Positions 22,751 to 34,171 of a stretch of 64,000 nt of DNA are shown here, piece after piece. The position numbers and the translations under genes are program-made. Location of the stretch: contig JPHH03000034.1 in NCBI GenBank assembly GCA_000750105.3, forward strand, positions 62,001 to 126,000. Reading direction: 5' to 3'. Numbering within the stretch: the first letter of the stretch is position 1; every line of letters starts with the position of its first letter. This DNA comes from Tolypocladium sp. Sup5 PDA-1 (taxonomy: Eukaryota > Ascomycota > Sordariomycetes > Hypocreales > Ophiocordycipitaceae). The notes beneath the pieces are model-generated. The model made no database searches. It had not been told where the DNA came from and was given only the letters and a program-made list of their open reading frames with translations.

Positions 22751-23893
22751 ATGGCGAGCCCACAGTCCTCGGCCGAGGCCAGCCAAATACAGCAACAACA
22801 ACATCAACAACAACAAGATCAAGACCCGGGCAGCGGCAGCGGCAGCGCCCACGACCTCCCCCCGACGCCCGTCCCCTCGTCGGACCCGCGCCTCGGCGCC
22901 CTCGACGACGACGCCGCCTCCCCCGCGACCCCCGACGAGCACGACCTCTTCAAGCTGCCCGCCCTCGACGCCCTCAAGCTGCTGAGCGCCAGCGTCGAGC
23001 TCCTCGTGCGCATGACGGGCGACGTCCCGCCCACCCCGCCGCCCAGGACGCCCACCAACCCGCAGATGAGCGACATGCAGGCCGAGAAGGAGAACATCGT
23101 GCGCTCGTACTCGGAGAAGAGCCTCGCCAGGATGCGCCTCCAGGCCGAGCGCAAGGCGGCCGGCGAGGCCCGGCGCGACATGGCGGTGGATAGAGGGCAG
23201 CAGCAGCCGCAGCGCGGGCTGAACAAGCTGGAGGCGTACAGCGTCTCCATGTCAGCCCAGCTCAAGGTCCAGGCCCAGCATCAACAACACCACGAGGGAT
23301 CCTCGTCGGCGCAGGAAATCGACGGCGTCCACCTCCGCCAGCGCTCGCCGTCCGCGTCGCCCCCCGGCGCACTGGACCCCCAGCCGTACATCATCGTCGG
23401 CGCCGACTCGCAGCCGCTCAACCTGCAGCACGGGGCCATCACGCGCAAGTTCTACAGCAAAAAGGAGCCGCCCATCAGTATCAACCAGTACCTCCTGCGG
23501 CTGCACCAGTTCTGCCCCATGAGCACGGCCGTGTACCTGGCCACGTCGCTGTACATCCACCGCCTGGCCGTCGAGGAGCGCGCCATCCCCGTCACGCGCC
23601 GCAACGCCCACCGGCTGGTCCTCGCGGGCCTGCGCGTCGCCATGAAGGCCCTCGAGGACCTGTCGTACCCGCACTCCAAGGTGGCCAAGGTCGGCGGCGT
23701 GAGCGAGGCGGAGCTCGCGCGCCTCGAGATCAGCTTCTGCTTCCTCGCGGGGTTCGAGCTGGTGGTGGGCGAGGAGCCGCTGCGGAGGCACTGGGAGGCG
23801 CTGAGGGACGGCAAGGCGCAGCAGATGCTGAGGGGGGTGGAGGTGCCGACGCTCAAGCTGGGGAGGCGGCCGCGCGACGTGACGCCCGGGTAG
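22751..23893 (+). CDS. PHO80-like (Pcl family) cyclin
   Basis: The likely regulatory partner of a Pho85-type cyclin-dependent kinase. It is a single exon of 380 aa. Residues 1-60 are Gln/Ser/Pro-rich (a CAA/CAG tract). Residues 65-90 look like a short helix preceding the CDK partner site. The cyclin box spans about 215-345: SINQYLLRLHQFCP, STAVYLATSLYIHRL, RNAHRLVLAG, then VAKVGGVSEAELARLE. Two usually conserved spots differ: the YNN of PHO80-type cyclins is YPH here, and the ASKFLDD helix reads AMKALED. It is therefore a divergent member and may bind a different kinase or use a modified interface. A Lys/Arg-rich stretch (about 120-145) could serve nuclear targeting. Confidence 0.82.
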   Translation: MASPQSSAEASQIQQQQHQQQQDQDPGSGSGSAHDLPPTPVPSSDPRLGALDDDAASPATPDEHDLFKLPALDALKLLSASVELLVRMTGDVPPTPPPRTPTNPQMSDMQAEKENIVRSYSEKSLARMRLQAERKAAGEARRDMAVDRGQQQPQRGLNKLEAYSVSMSAQLKVQAQHQQHHEGSSSAQEIDGVHLRQRSPSASPPGALDPQPYIIVGADSQPLNLQHGAITRKFYSKKEPPISINQYLLRLHQFCPMSTAVYLATSLYIHRLAVEERAIPVTRRNAHRLVLAGLRVAMKALEDLSYPHSKVAKVGGVSEAELARLEISFCFLAGFELVVGEEPLRRHWEALRDGKAQQMLRGVEVPTLKLGRRPRDVTPG

Positions 23894-25802
23894 ATGCCTC
23901 CCGGGGCGGCTGCGAGGCGACGACGGACGCACGACATATATATATGTAGATATGACGTTGTATGATATGGGCGAGCGGCATTTTAACGGCCATGTATGCG
24001 CACACGGACGCGTGGGGAGGGTCTGGTTGCACGCTTTCGATACCCCGGTTTGGTAGTGTAGATGATAGTTAGGGTTTACTTATGCAGCGAAGATGTCAGC
24101 GATCAGCACACTCCTCGGGCCGTTTCACAGTTGTCTTCTCGGCGCAAGGGCGGTTTGGAAGTCGGGAATGAGGATACTCGGCAGTTGTGGCTACACAGAT
24201 GTAAGCGTGGGTGGTGGTGTCGACGCTGATCTGCATGTCTCAACTGCATCTCCAGCGACACACCACCAGCTTGGCATCTACACCCTTCAACAGCACATCT
24301 CGTACAACCTCGGACCATCTCTGTACTGCCGCCGCCTTGTCCTATCACACCCGCCCTTTCCACCGAGAATCGAATCTCGCTCCCGCCGTCTGCCTCCCGC
24401 ACCCGCCCTCCCTCTGTTTCCGGCTCTCCGCTTCCCACTCTCCGACGTAAACGCGGCGCCGGCCATCTCGTGAGTCCACGCCGCAGACATCGCAGCCCGG
24501 AATGATCCGAAACACGGCCAGCCAGAACACGCGTTTCGTGGCGTAAAGCGAGGTGCCAGGGTGGTGGTATGTACTTCAACGGCGGACGGGGTGCGTCACC
24601 GGACCCGGGCCTCGGGCGGCGGGTGACTCTCTCCGGGGGGTTTCGTTCAGCGAGGCCGGGGTGGGGGGAGGGGACGGCGGGGGGTCACGGGAGATGCGGG
24701 CGCCGGGATGGGAAGCAGGGGACGAGGGGTTTGCATACGGACTACGGACTACGAAGTAAATAAATGGGTTCGTGTGTACGGAGGGGGGAGGGCTTGACAT
24801 GTGCTCCTGGTGCACGATGGGAGCATCAAGCAGAGTGAGTACCTAGAGTTCGGGGACGAGGTGCAGGGTAGCAGCCTAAGACCAGGCATCTCCATTCCCT
24901 TTCCCCCTCCTCGCCGCACATACTCGTACACGCGTATGGCACAGCATTTCCCACGCCCTTCCGACAATGAGCGGTTCGCCATCAGCGCATCGCCCCCACG
25001 AACACCTCACTCGCGTCCTTGGAGTCAGTATTTCCACTTTGCTTAGACCAAGGCAACAGCAGCCAACGAGGGGTGCCTGTCTGCCTGGATTGGTCCGCGG
25101 CGCCGAGCACCAGCTAACAAATCTTTATCGATAAGCCGCGGGGCAAGTTCGCTGCCCCTCCTTTCTCACAACTCGTCTCTCACGCCAAGAGGTGGCCAAG
25201 CGGGCAGTGGACGGCATTGTTCATCCCACATTGTGTGACTGCCCATTGTGTGCTTTGTTACTGCATCTCTTGCAGTGCCATTGGGTGTGGCAACGGCCGG
25301 ATCACGCGTGCACAGCCAGTGAGTCAGCGGCGCGAGGTGGGACACTGCATGCAGACAGCCGAAGGGGGGGGGGAGGGGGGAGGTGCGTGGGGTGGTGGGA
25401 GGCGAATGGACGGGGTGTCTGTAGACTACATTGACTGTTTTACGAAGCTGCGGGTGAGAATTGTAGTAAAGTGAAGCGTGTAATGAGCTGTGAGCTTGTA
25501 TGAGAAGTGTCAGGGTGGTTATGAGTTGGCGTGCGGACTAGACTTCACATGAAGGATCAGGACATAAGAGTGTTGTCATCCGAGAGTCGTGCTCCCGTGT
25601 TCAGTTGATTTCTCTATCCTGAGCCATATGCCAGTGGTATCAAATCCCAGTATCAAACCCAATACTAATCCCAAGTACCCTGTATCAAAACACGCCATGC
25701 CCGTATCGCTGTTGTGGGGTCCTGTTTCCCCCTTTCCCATATTGCCAGGTAAATCAAAACGCCGCTCTAATAGTACACGAGCCTATAAATGCTCAAGGCA
25801 TC
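23894..25802. other. Intergenic, no gene recognised
   Basis: No supported gene. The segment contains a G-rich run (25364-25380) and a doubled tacggactac word (24736-24752). A sequence at 25193-25204 matches a tRNA A-box, but no tRNA can be folded around it. Confidence 0.5.
25364..25380. repeat. G-run (G10-A-G6), possible G-quadruplex
   Basis: Ten G, one A and six G in a row, followed by further G-rich sequence to about 25402. Confidence 0.85.
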
Positions 25803-26912
25803 TTATTCCCACCGGTAGACGCCGTCGTCGTACAGCACCCGGTGCCGGCGGCTGCCCGGCCCAACCGTCGCTCGCCGCCGCGGCACCATCCTCTCGCGAA
25901 GTCGCGCCCGCTGCGCCTCGTCCTCGTCACGCTCGGCGCGCTTCTCATCACGCCGCTTCTCCTCGATGTCCAGGCGCCGCACCGCGTCAATCAGCTCGGC
26001 CTCGCGGTCGCGCGCCTCGCGGGCGGCCTTGGCGGCGACAAACGTGGACGCGCGACGGGGCGCCGGCGGCATGGGCACGGCGGGTCGGTTATCAATCTCG
26101 GCGTTGGCCTCGGCGATGCGCTGCCGGATGCGCGCGTCGCGGGCCACCTTCTCGCGGGCCTCCTTGTCCTGGGCGTCGCGCACCCGGCGGTCCTGCCGGA
26201 TGGCCTCGCGCTCGCGGCGGCGCTGGCGGAACTCTTCCTCCTCGGCGCTGGTGTACGAGGGGCGGCTGTCGTGCGAGCTGGCAGACGAGTGTCGCGCGTG
26301 CTTGCTGCCGGATCGGCGTGATGTGTCCACAACCTCGATCTGCACGCGTGGGCGTTCTGCCCGGGGCCGCTCGTCGACGATCACGGGCCGTCGGGAGGAC
26401 GACTCTCGCGGCGAGGCCTCGACAATGTAGGGAGCAGAGGCGTTGGCGTTGGGGGATGAAGGAGCGGTATGGGGGAAGTTAAAGGTCTGCGGCGGCGTCC
26501 GGGGCGTGGGCGGGTTGTCGACGAGGACGATGCGCTCGCGGCGCGAAGAGTGACGATCACGGTCACGGCGGTTGAGGTCGAGCACGCGCTGGCCGTTGAT
26601 GTAGACGCCCGAGCGGCGGCGGCTGCTCGACGAGCTGTGGTAGGAGCGGTCCGACTCGTCGCCGGAGCGGTAGTTGGGCGTGCCGGAGCGCGGCGTGTAG
26701 CTGGGCGGCGTGGGCGGGAAGTGGCCCGCGTACGACGTCGGCAGCGAGGACGAGGCCGGGAAGGGCGAGGGAACGTACTGCGGCGGGTGCTGGAGGACGA
26801 CGTTGTCGACGCAGACCTGGCCGTAGCGGGCGGCGTTGCAGAGCGCGGGGCGGCGGACCTGCTCCCGGCGGCCGTCGGGGTGGACGTAGGTGTAGATGTA
26901 CGTGGTGCACAT
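25803..26912 (-). CDS. Conserved-looking fungal protein with charged coiled coil, function unknown
   Basis: A single exon of 369 aa, starting MCTTYIYTYVHPDGR; this N-terminus is used because it is the first ATG of the frame with good codon use. Residues 1-50 include several Cys. Residues 55-215 are disordered (Ser/Pro/Arg-rich). Residues 220-340 are very rich in Arg, Glu, Asp and Ala with heptad-like spacing, which suggests a long single helix or coiled coil. It ends in a short compact tail (RRHRVLYDDGVYRWE). No catalytic motif, signal peptide or membrane segment is visible. I do not assign a function. Pro-Pro-Arg-Thr-Pro segments could be phosphorylated by proline-directed kinases. Confidence 0.75.
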   Translation of the reverse strand: MCTTYIYTYVHPDGRREQVRRPALCNAARYGQVCVDNVVLQHPPQYVPSPFPASSSLPTSYAGHFPPTPPSYTPRSGTPNYRSGDESDRSYHSSSSSRRRSGVYINGQRVLDLNRRDRDRHSSRRERIVLVDNPPTPRTPPQTFNFPHTAPSSPNANASAPYIVEASPRESSSRRPVIVDERPRAERPRVQIEVVDTSRRSGSKHARHSSASSHDSRPSYTSAEEEEFRQRRREREAIRQDRRVRDAQDKEAREKVARDARIRQRIAEANAEIDNRPAVPMPPAPRRASTFVAAKAAREARDREAELIDAVRRLDIEEKRRDEKRAERDEDEAQRARLRERMVPRRRATVGPGSRRHRVLYDDGVYRWE

Positions 26913-29900
26913 CGTGGCGGTGGTGAAACGTATAACGCGCGCGGGCTGCGGTGTGCTCAGGGCAGAGCGCGGTCGTTGGACGAGATGGTCCCCGCGGCTG
27001 TCGTTGGTGGTCGCCTCGGTTCTCAGTCGAGGCTGGCTGTGTCTATCCTCGACAGACAAGAATGCGTTTGTTCGAGTTGTTGCTGGTGTTGGTCGAAGGA
27101 GGAGAAGAGGCGGAGGAAAAGTCGGTCGATGAGACGGGTGGATTGGTTTTTGTAAGGGCGTCCCAACTGCAGCTGGAGGCGGTGAGGTGGAGTCCGTCTT
27201 ATACGCAGCTCTCGATCTGAATTGGGTCTGCCGCGTGATCGTTCGCGTTCTGTTCTCGAGGATCAGATCAAACTGGAAAAAGAGGTGGATAGTTGCAGAG
27301 TGGAATGCAGAGTGAATCGCTGCCTGGAAAACGAGACGGCATCGCGGGACTTTTAAGCTGCATCGTGTAAGTGGAAAATAGCTGGCGTGCGCTGCGCAGG
27401 GTGGTGTGTGGCCCGTAATGGAGGTGCTCCCTCCCAGCATCCATGTAATGCCACTCCCCCACCACCTCTGGCCTGGGCTAGCCCTCCCGTTTCTGCCTGC
27501 CAGGGCTGCCTCTCAGAGGCTTCGCCGCGCAGAGGAGCGGACCCGTCCGCCGGTGACTCTCTGGTCGTGTGGAGACGATATTGGCCGGGGCTGTCCAATG
27601 GCGTTGCGGCTGAGCAGCGTGGGAGTCGGGAGCAACGAGAACAGACGATGGAATAGGACAGAACAGGAGGGACGGGAGTGGAAGAGGACAGAGGACGGAA
27701 CCGGCCACGGGGCGCCAAGGACTCCTGCTGTCCATCGTCGTCCCTCGAGCAGCAGAGACTCGAAACAGGCGCGACTCCTGGGCCTGGGGCTTGAGGCCGT
27801 GGTGGTGATGAAAATAGCCTGCCCGCGTCCTTGACCACTGGGCTTGGAGAGTAGCGCGAGATCCTCCCAGTAGTTGCGCTGTAAGCCGGCTCGAGGAGGC
27901 GCTGTTGGCCAATTTCCACCGCCAGCAGCCTTCTCGATTGCGCGCAGAGAGTGGACGGCCGCCAAAGTGTCAGGCGCTTTACCAAACAGGTCGACTCCGA
28001 CGCGGCCCGTTGATTCATCAATGGCCATGCCGTCAACCGGCGCTCCAGGCGAACGATGCGCGAAACTGACTCACAGCGGCGCCGTTTTCTGTGTTCTCGC
28101 CGCCAGCAAACCAGGAGCCAGCAAATGGGCCCGTCCTGCACGGCGCGCATCCATCCACCAAGTCCTAGGGGCAACTGCAGACGCGAGCGCATCAGACGTG
28201 CCTCTGCAGGACGCACGGCGTCCAGAACCAGTCCCCCTGTCCAGGCCTCCAGACCTCGATTGGCTCCCGCCGTGGGTCTCCTGGTCCCGTGCTGTTCTGT
28301 GGACGACGGGCTGCGAGGCCGATGACGATGGCTGCAAGGGCTCCGTCTCCTGGGCTTGGTCTTCAGCCGCTTGGAGGCTGTGCTGCCTGGCGAGCGACAA
28401 GCCACCACACGCCTCCAGGACAAAGGAAGCCATTGCCCTAGGAAATCGGCATGCGCCACAGATCGGCGAGCAAACGGACACGGTGAGATTATCGGCTCTC
28501 GTGGCCACATGGTGCAGGGCTTCGACGTTTCACTGCCTCCTCCACCGGTTCCCCGGGAGGAGACGCACGTCACTGGGAGGCAGACGCGACGGGAACCAGG
28601 GACGCGGGCATCGACTCCGCCTCCCATTGACGAACAACGGTGGTGATGCTCTGGAGTATCGGGGCAAGCCGCTGATGCCACACCCGTTGTGGCTTCTGTC
28701 CTGCTCGAGGGCGTTGTGGTTGGCGTCGTTGGGAGGCCTGGCCTGGAACGCTCCACCGCGACGGACGATGCCGCTGGTCGGATCTCGAATGCCGCTGGGG
28801 GGTGTTTGTTTGCTCGCCGCGATGGCGCAGAGAGAGAAAACCACGTCTGCAGAGTCACCAATGCCAGCGTGGACATGCCTCATTGGCCCGTGGCCGCCAT
28901 TGTCGATGCCAAGCGCATGTCGTACAGGTGAGGACGAAGTACTCCGTACCAAGAATCCAAGATGAAACTTCTTCTGAGAGCTCCTCCCATTCGAGGACAT
29001 CACGTGCCCCACCTACTTCTATTCTGTGCAACGTCACCGTTGCAGTAAACCGTATTATTCACGCCGTCGCTCTGCGCGCTGGAATTCCTTGCGACAAACC
29101 TGACCTCTGCAAGTCCTCGGCGGCTGGTGAGGCCGCGGGAACAAGCCTCACTGCCAAGCGCAGGACCCCGATCGCCAAGCCAAACCCCGCGCTCCAGCCT
29201 CCAAGAGCTCCGTTCTCCCCATCATGTCGCTCCATGTCCTAGACGCGGTCTACAAGGAATCGTACAACTTCTTCGGCAACCGCGTTCTCGAGCATAAGCT
29301 CGTCGGATGTCGCGATGTTGGGTGAATCCCCCAGGCCCGCTGCCCTTGTCGGCTGCCTCCAGGACGTCTTCAGCCCCCAGCCAAATCACACGCCACGGAG
29401 CGCCTCTCCGACATTGGCTTGATTGGCAACGGCCCCCAAGTGTTGGCTGGGAGGATTCGGGGGCCATTACTGATCACACGGCGGCCTCTAGGATTGCAAG
29501 AAGGATTGCAAGAAGCATCTCCAAAATGCCGGGACGGACAAACGCTGATTTCCAACCCGGTCTATGGCTATCGCCGCTTGACTTGGAGACGGGCAAGAAA
29601 CATCTAGATGGAAGCAGGAAGAGGATCACGATTCACATCCACCAGGGCGGTCTCCAGGGGTGCAAGCCGTCAACGGCAAGGCCGGAGGCTGTGCAGGCCC
29701 GTCCCTCGCCGCGCCACAGGGCAGACTCCAGCGATGTGGGCTCTGTGGGGCCAGCCCTGTGGGGGTGGGAGGCCCTCTCGCGTCCATTGGATCCGTCCAG
29801 TTCCATTTGTTCATTCGCTCACCATGGACAATGGACCGAGCCTCCCGTCGTCTTCCTCGGCGCCAAAACTCATCGCCGCTTGCTGCGTGCACTCACTCTG

Positions 29901-31567
29901 CAACGTCTGTCGATTCTCATGCCGTTGGTTGTCAACAGGTTTCAGGCGGTCACGGAAGCTGCATTCTCCAAGCCGTGCCTCCGTACTTGAAACCTTCATG
30001 ATTCTGGTTACACTGCGTTCTGCACGTCTCACTCGCCTCCGAATGCTCGGGACGGCCATGACGCGACCTCACTTCGCGCGCGCCTCGCAAAATCGCCAGC
30101 GTTTCACCTTCACTCCTGAGCGGTTGCCATCGCGGCCGCAGATCGCAACTCTCGCCGCCAGCCAGCGGTTCGCACCTCTATCGTTGACAGCTTCATCTGT
30201 TGGCCCAGATAAAGGACCTCCTCGACCCCCTTTCTGCGAAGCCGGGTGTTTGCTAGTTAAGGACGGCAACGGCCACAGCTCCTGTGTCCTCAACACCATG
30301 CCAAATCTACAGGCTGCCGTGTGCGTTTCTCTTCGGAGAAGCGCTTACTGACTTGTCCGGCGTCTACAGGTATAGCCGTCTCCTCCTCATTGGCGCTGCC
30401 GAAAGACGTCGGGTGGTCTTTGCTTCATGCAGGAACTCGACCTCCAGAAGGCCACCGCAGATGTCCAACGCACCCGTATGCTTTCACTACGCAGACGATG
30501 CCTCTCTACGGACTTTGGTGCCTCCAGCGGCAAACAGTCTAAAAACGGAAGCATTTGCCACTGGGACGGGCACAGCTTGGTCATCGAGTAAGCCGGCCCG
30601 TGTCCACAGCAGGACATCCTTCTGATCACCGCTGGATGGTGACTCCTTGACTCCTGCCTGCGGTGATCAACAAAAGGCGCAAGGCGGCGAATCTCGCAAT
30701 GCTGCCGCCTTGTCTGCCTGTCACCTGTACCCTTCTTGGCCGGGAAGACCCGCACTTCCCTCGAGGCCTCGACGGTGGATCTTCTCGTGGGCCTTCTGGT
30801 GGCGAGCTGTCTGCCTGCTGATGCCCCTTTACTACGTCTACTCCTTATACATGGTCATCTAGATGAGCACGCCTGGGACCATAGATGTAAGTGTTTGTCT
30901 TCTATTTCCGAGACTCACTCTGGCAAGGTCAGGTCGACAGCCCGTTGTCCTTGATACTTGATGAATCTCTGTGGAGGATCACAACGAGCGTTGCGAGGCA
31001 AACTCAACTCCCAGGACGTCTGCACCCTGAGAGGCAACCTCCCTACATGCACACCCGACGCGTGACCCTTCTCGATACGGTCGGCAGCTGGAGTCAGCTC
31101 CGGGCAGCCCCCATCTGTCTGCCTGTCGAACCACGCGTTCGCTTCCGTCATGGCACTCAGCTGGCAAGGGCCATGAACATCCGATTTTGACATGTCGTTG
31201 CCTGGCAGGCTGGCATTACATTCGGCACAAGTGTTGCCACCGTGTTTGACAAGTGTGTCGCCCTTGCGTCGAAAACACTCTGCCATTGAAAGGTGTCTGG
31301 GTGACGCGAGGAGATTCGACCACGCATGTCACATCGAGGAATCAGAGTGTGTTGATCAAGCCAATTCCAACGCATTCCGAGCAAATGCAATCTCATGAGC
31401 TGATAGCGATATTCCCGTACCCCTGTTCCCAATGCTATTCAAGCAAAGTCCCGCTGTCCCCATATGCATTCCCGCAACGTCGTGTTCCAAAGTCAAACAT
31501 TTCCATGATATACAGTCTTTTCCTCCGTTCCCGTTCCTCCCAACCCAACGCCATACCAAGCAACTCC
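26913..31567. other. 4.6 kb without a convincing gene
   Basis: Base composition stays G/C-rich, so stop codons are sparse and long ORFs overlap on both strands (for example 27353-28876 on the minus strand and 27874-28965 on the plus strand). Their translations are rich in Arg, Ser, Pro and Cys with no domain, as expected of non-coding G/C-rich DNA. Short protein-like stretches with possible splice sites occur near 29224-29325 and 30430-30862 (plus strand), but I could not join them into a gene. Confidence 0.45.
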
Positions 31568-34171
31568 TCAAAATCCAGTCCCGAACCCCCCCCCAGGAGG
31601 TAGCGCCAAGTTGGCACACCTGGCCGTCGTCCCGTCACCGTTCATCCACCCCCCCTGATCGACTCCCCGACCGGCAATCAGGTTCCCCCACCAGTTGAAG
31701 TGTATATCCCACTTCTGCAGCGAGAAGAAGAGCACTATGCCCGCGACGCCCGTTGCTGCCGTAAAGGAACTCGTCAGGACGTAGGCGTACCGCTCCCACC
31801 AGCCCTTGTACCGCCGCTTGACAAAGTAGTTGAAGAAGATCGACAGGACCACGGTACCCTGCATGTAACTCCAGTTGTACGGCGCCCAGCCCAGCCCCCC
31901 GGCGAGGAAGATGGGCGAGTTGACGTTGCGCCACCACGAGGTCGGCCAGCGCTTGGTCGCGAGGAAGACGACGATGGGGAGCACGAATCCGATCGGGATG
32001 GTGTAGGTGATGGCGCGGTACGGCGCGCCCGGTCCAAAGAGGCGGCGAGGGCCGACGACCCCCCAGAGCACAGACGACATGAAGAAGGTGTGCGTGTGCG
32101 GGCAGGTGAACTTTTCCTTTTGGCCCTCTACGCACACGTCGTCAATGTTGCGCAGCGCCCAGTGGTTGACGCCCAGGGCGACGAAGCCGGCAATGGCCGT
32201 CGCGTACACCTGCGCGGCAAAGGCCCATCGCGGCGGGATTTTGGCGTAGTGCGCCATCTTGAGGTCGGAGACAAAGTTGAGCGACTGTGAGGTCGACATG
32301 AAGCTGAACATCTTGAAGATCATGTTGGGGATTACCTTGCCTTCGAGCGCGTACCCGCCGATGCACATAGCGAGGATGCTGGTCGGGATCTCGACGTTGG
32401 TGATGGCCGCGAGCATGCCGATGGGGATCTGCAGCAGGACGGTAAAGGCCACGGCCAGGAGGATGCCCCAGACGGGCATGCCCGTGGGCCACACCGTGAC
32501 GGAGACGCAGGCGAGGATAAAGGACACGACCAGGACGATGAGGTACCACCAGTGCGGGCACTCGGGATACGCAGACATGAGCCGGTTGTGGACGTCGTGG
32601 AACTGCTCCGCGCGCGTCTTGCGGCACCATAACGAGCGCAGGCCGTCCATGATGTCCTTGCGGAACCAGAGCAGCATGTGGATGGGCACGGCGACGTACA
32701 TGGTGAAGTAGGCAACGATGTTGAGGATCTGCGTCGTCGACAGCCACGGCACGCTGTAGGCGCGGTAGGCGGCCTCGTTGATGGTGAAGTCGGCGTTGAG
32801 GATGCGGTGGATCTGGTAGAAGCTGCCGGTGTTGTCGTACACCTTGTTGCTGTTGATGGGCAGGTACCCGCCGTTCCAGACGTTGTTGAAGTACAGCACC
32901 GGCGCGACGACGAAGCCCACGAGGGCCATGCCGCCGGAAAAGTTCATGAGGGTGAAGAGCGGCGTGACGATGGGGTCGCCGAGGTAGGTGGCGATGTTCC
33001 AGTCGAGCGTGGGCAGCGGGTTGAGGCCGAGCCCGCAGGTGCTGCCGGCAACGAGGGCGAGGGTGACGCTGCCGGGAGCGATCCAGGTCGGCCAGTTGGA
33101 CAGGCCGAGGGCCTCGAAGATGTAGTTGGGCACCCAGAACCAGACGAACATGGCGCCGAAGCAGACGACGAAGAAACGGTACCGCGACATGGTCCAGCCG
33201 TTGGCGGCCCTAGCCTCCGTGGACTGCCCGTGGTCCTTGTACAGGGCCTTGGTGAGGGCGATGTTGGCGAGCGGCTTCTGCCAGATCATGGCGGGCGGGT
33301 AGACAAGGAAGCGGCGCGTCAGGCCGGCGCAGCCGTAGCCGATGAGCTGCGTGGCGAGCAGCGTGGTGACCTGCCAGGGGATGCTGTCCGCGAGGACGTG
33401 GCGGCCGTAGAACCTGTCGAGCTTGAGGACCTGGATGATGGAAACAATGTACGCGCCCGTGTGGTGCCCGCCAAACGACACGTTGGCCATCATGGCGATG
33501 AGCAAGTGCTCCTTTTGGTTGAACGGCCCGGGGTTGAGGGTGAACTTGAAGCCACCGGGCAAGGAGAAGACGCGAGAGGGCAACGCCCGGGCCAGGAGGA
33601 CGCCGAGTGGCATGGTCAGCAGCTGCACCACGTACGTCGAGATGGAGATGCTGGGCATGCGCAGCGAGAAGAACTGCTGCATCGCCGTGCCCGCGATGGC
33701 GAAGAAGGTGCCCATGAGGAACACGCGGAACGTGCCCACGGGCAGGCTGGGGTCGTCGTCGGTGTCGACCACGGCGCGCACCTCCTGGTACGCCGAGCTG
33801 TTGAGGGCGAGCTCCTTGTGCTCGCGGAAGTCGTCGAGCAGGGTCCGCGCGGCCTCGACGTCCTCGGCCAGGCCGTCCTCGCGGCCCTGGAGGAATTGTC
33901 GGGCGCGGACGAGGATGTCCTGCGGGAAGTTCTGGTCGAGGGCGTGCTCGTCGATGAGCCGCTCCAGGGAGGCGGCGAGGTCGCTGCCCGAGGTGGAGGA
34001 GGAGGTGCTGGCGGCCCTGGGCTTTTCATGGATGGTGGGCGCATCCCGAGGCTTCTTTGACGCGGAGCCAGCGGCGTCTACAGGCGCGTCCAGGGGGATT
34101 TCCTCCCAGGTGGCGGCCTCTGGAGGGATGTTGTTGTCCCTTTCAGGACGCGTCTCGGGAGTGGACGACAT
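31568..34171 (-). CDS. Oligopeptide transporter, OPT family
   Basis: A proton-coupled importer of small peptides (or metal/siderophore-linked peptides) in the plasma membrane. It is a single exon of 867 aa, the usual size for fungal OPTs. Residues 1-145 are a hydrophilic cytosolic tail. About 14-16 hydrophobic segments follow. Family motifs seen are NPGPFNQKEH (about 211) and YAKIPPRWAF (about 645), both typical of the PT clade of OPT proteins. The start ATG at 34171 is the first in frame. It lies upstream of a metal-reductase gene set; a link to metal nutrition is possible, but peptide uptake is the safer reading. Confidence 0.92.
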   Translation of the reverse strand: MSSTPETRPERDNNIPPEAATWEEIPLDAPVDAAGSASKKPRDAPTIHEKPRAASTSSSTSGSDLAASLERLIDEHALDQNFPQDILVRARQFLQGREDGLAEDVEAARTLLDDFREHKELALNSSAYQEVRAVVDTDDDPSLPVGTFRVFLMGTFFAIAGTAMQQFFSLRMPSISISTYVVQLLTMPLGVLLARALPSRVFSLPGGFKFTLNPGPFNQKEHLLIAMMANVSFGGHHTGAYIVSIIQVLKLDRFYGRHVLADSIPWQVTTLLATQLIGYGCAGLTRRFLVYPPAMIWQKPLANIALTKALYKDHGQSTEARAANGWTMSRYRFFVVCFGAMFVWFWVPNYIFEALGLSNWPTWIAPGSVTLALVAGSTCGLGLNPLPTLDWNIATYLGDPIVTPLFTLMNFSGGMALVGFVVAPVLYFNNVWNGGYLPINSNKVYDNTGSFYQIHRILNADFTINEAAYRAYSVPWLSTTQILNIVAYFTMYVAVPIHMLLWFRKDIMDGLRSLWCRKTRAEQFHDVHNRLMSAYPECPHWWYLIVLVVSFILACVSVTVWPTGMPVWGILLAVAFTVLLQIPIGMLAAITNVEIPTSILAMCIGGYALEGKVIPNMIFKMFSFMSTSQSLNFVSDLKMAHYAKIPPRWAFAAQVYATAIAGFVALGVNHWALRNIDDVCVEGQKEKFTCPHTHTFFMSSVLWGVVGPRRLFGPGAPYRAITYTIPIGFVLPIVVFLATKRWPTSWWRNVNSPIFLAGGLGWAPYNWSYMQGTVVLSIFFNYFVKRRYKGWWERYAYVLTSSFTAATGVAGIVLFFSLQKWDIHFNWWGNLIAGRGVDQGGWMNGDGTTARCANLALPPGGGFGTGF

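Noticed and set aside
25180..25290. tRNA-like A-box (TGGCCAAGCGGG) with a possible acceptor pairing
   Set aside because: No matching B-box (GGTTCRANNCC) at the right distance and no cloverleaf can be formed.
27353..28876. 507-codon ORF as a protein-coding gene
   Set aside because: It is low in hydrophobic core residues, rich in Ser/Arg/Pro, lacks any motif and overlaps equally long ORFs on the other strand.
32678..34060. 460-codon ORF antisense to the OPT gene
   Set aside because: Composition (Gly/Glu/Asp/Val/Arg) is typical of the complement of a G/C-rich transporter gene, and there are no motifs.
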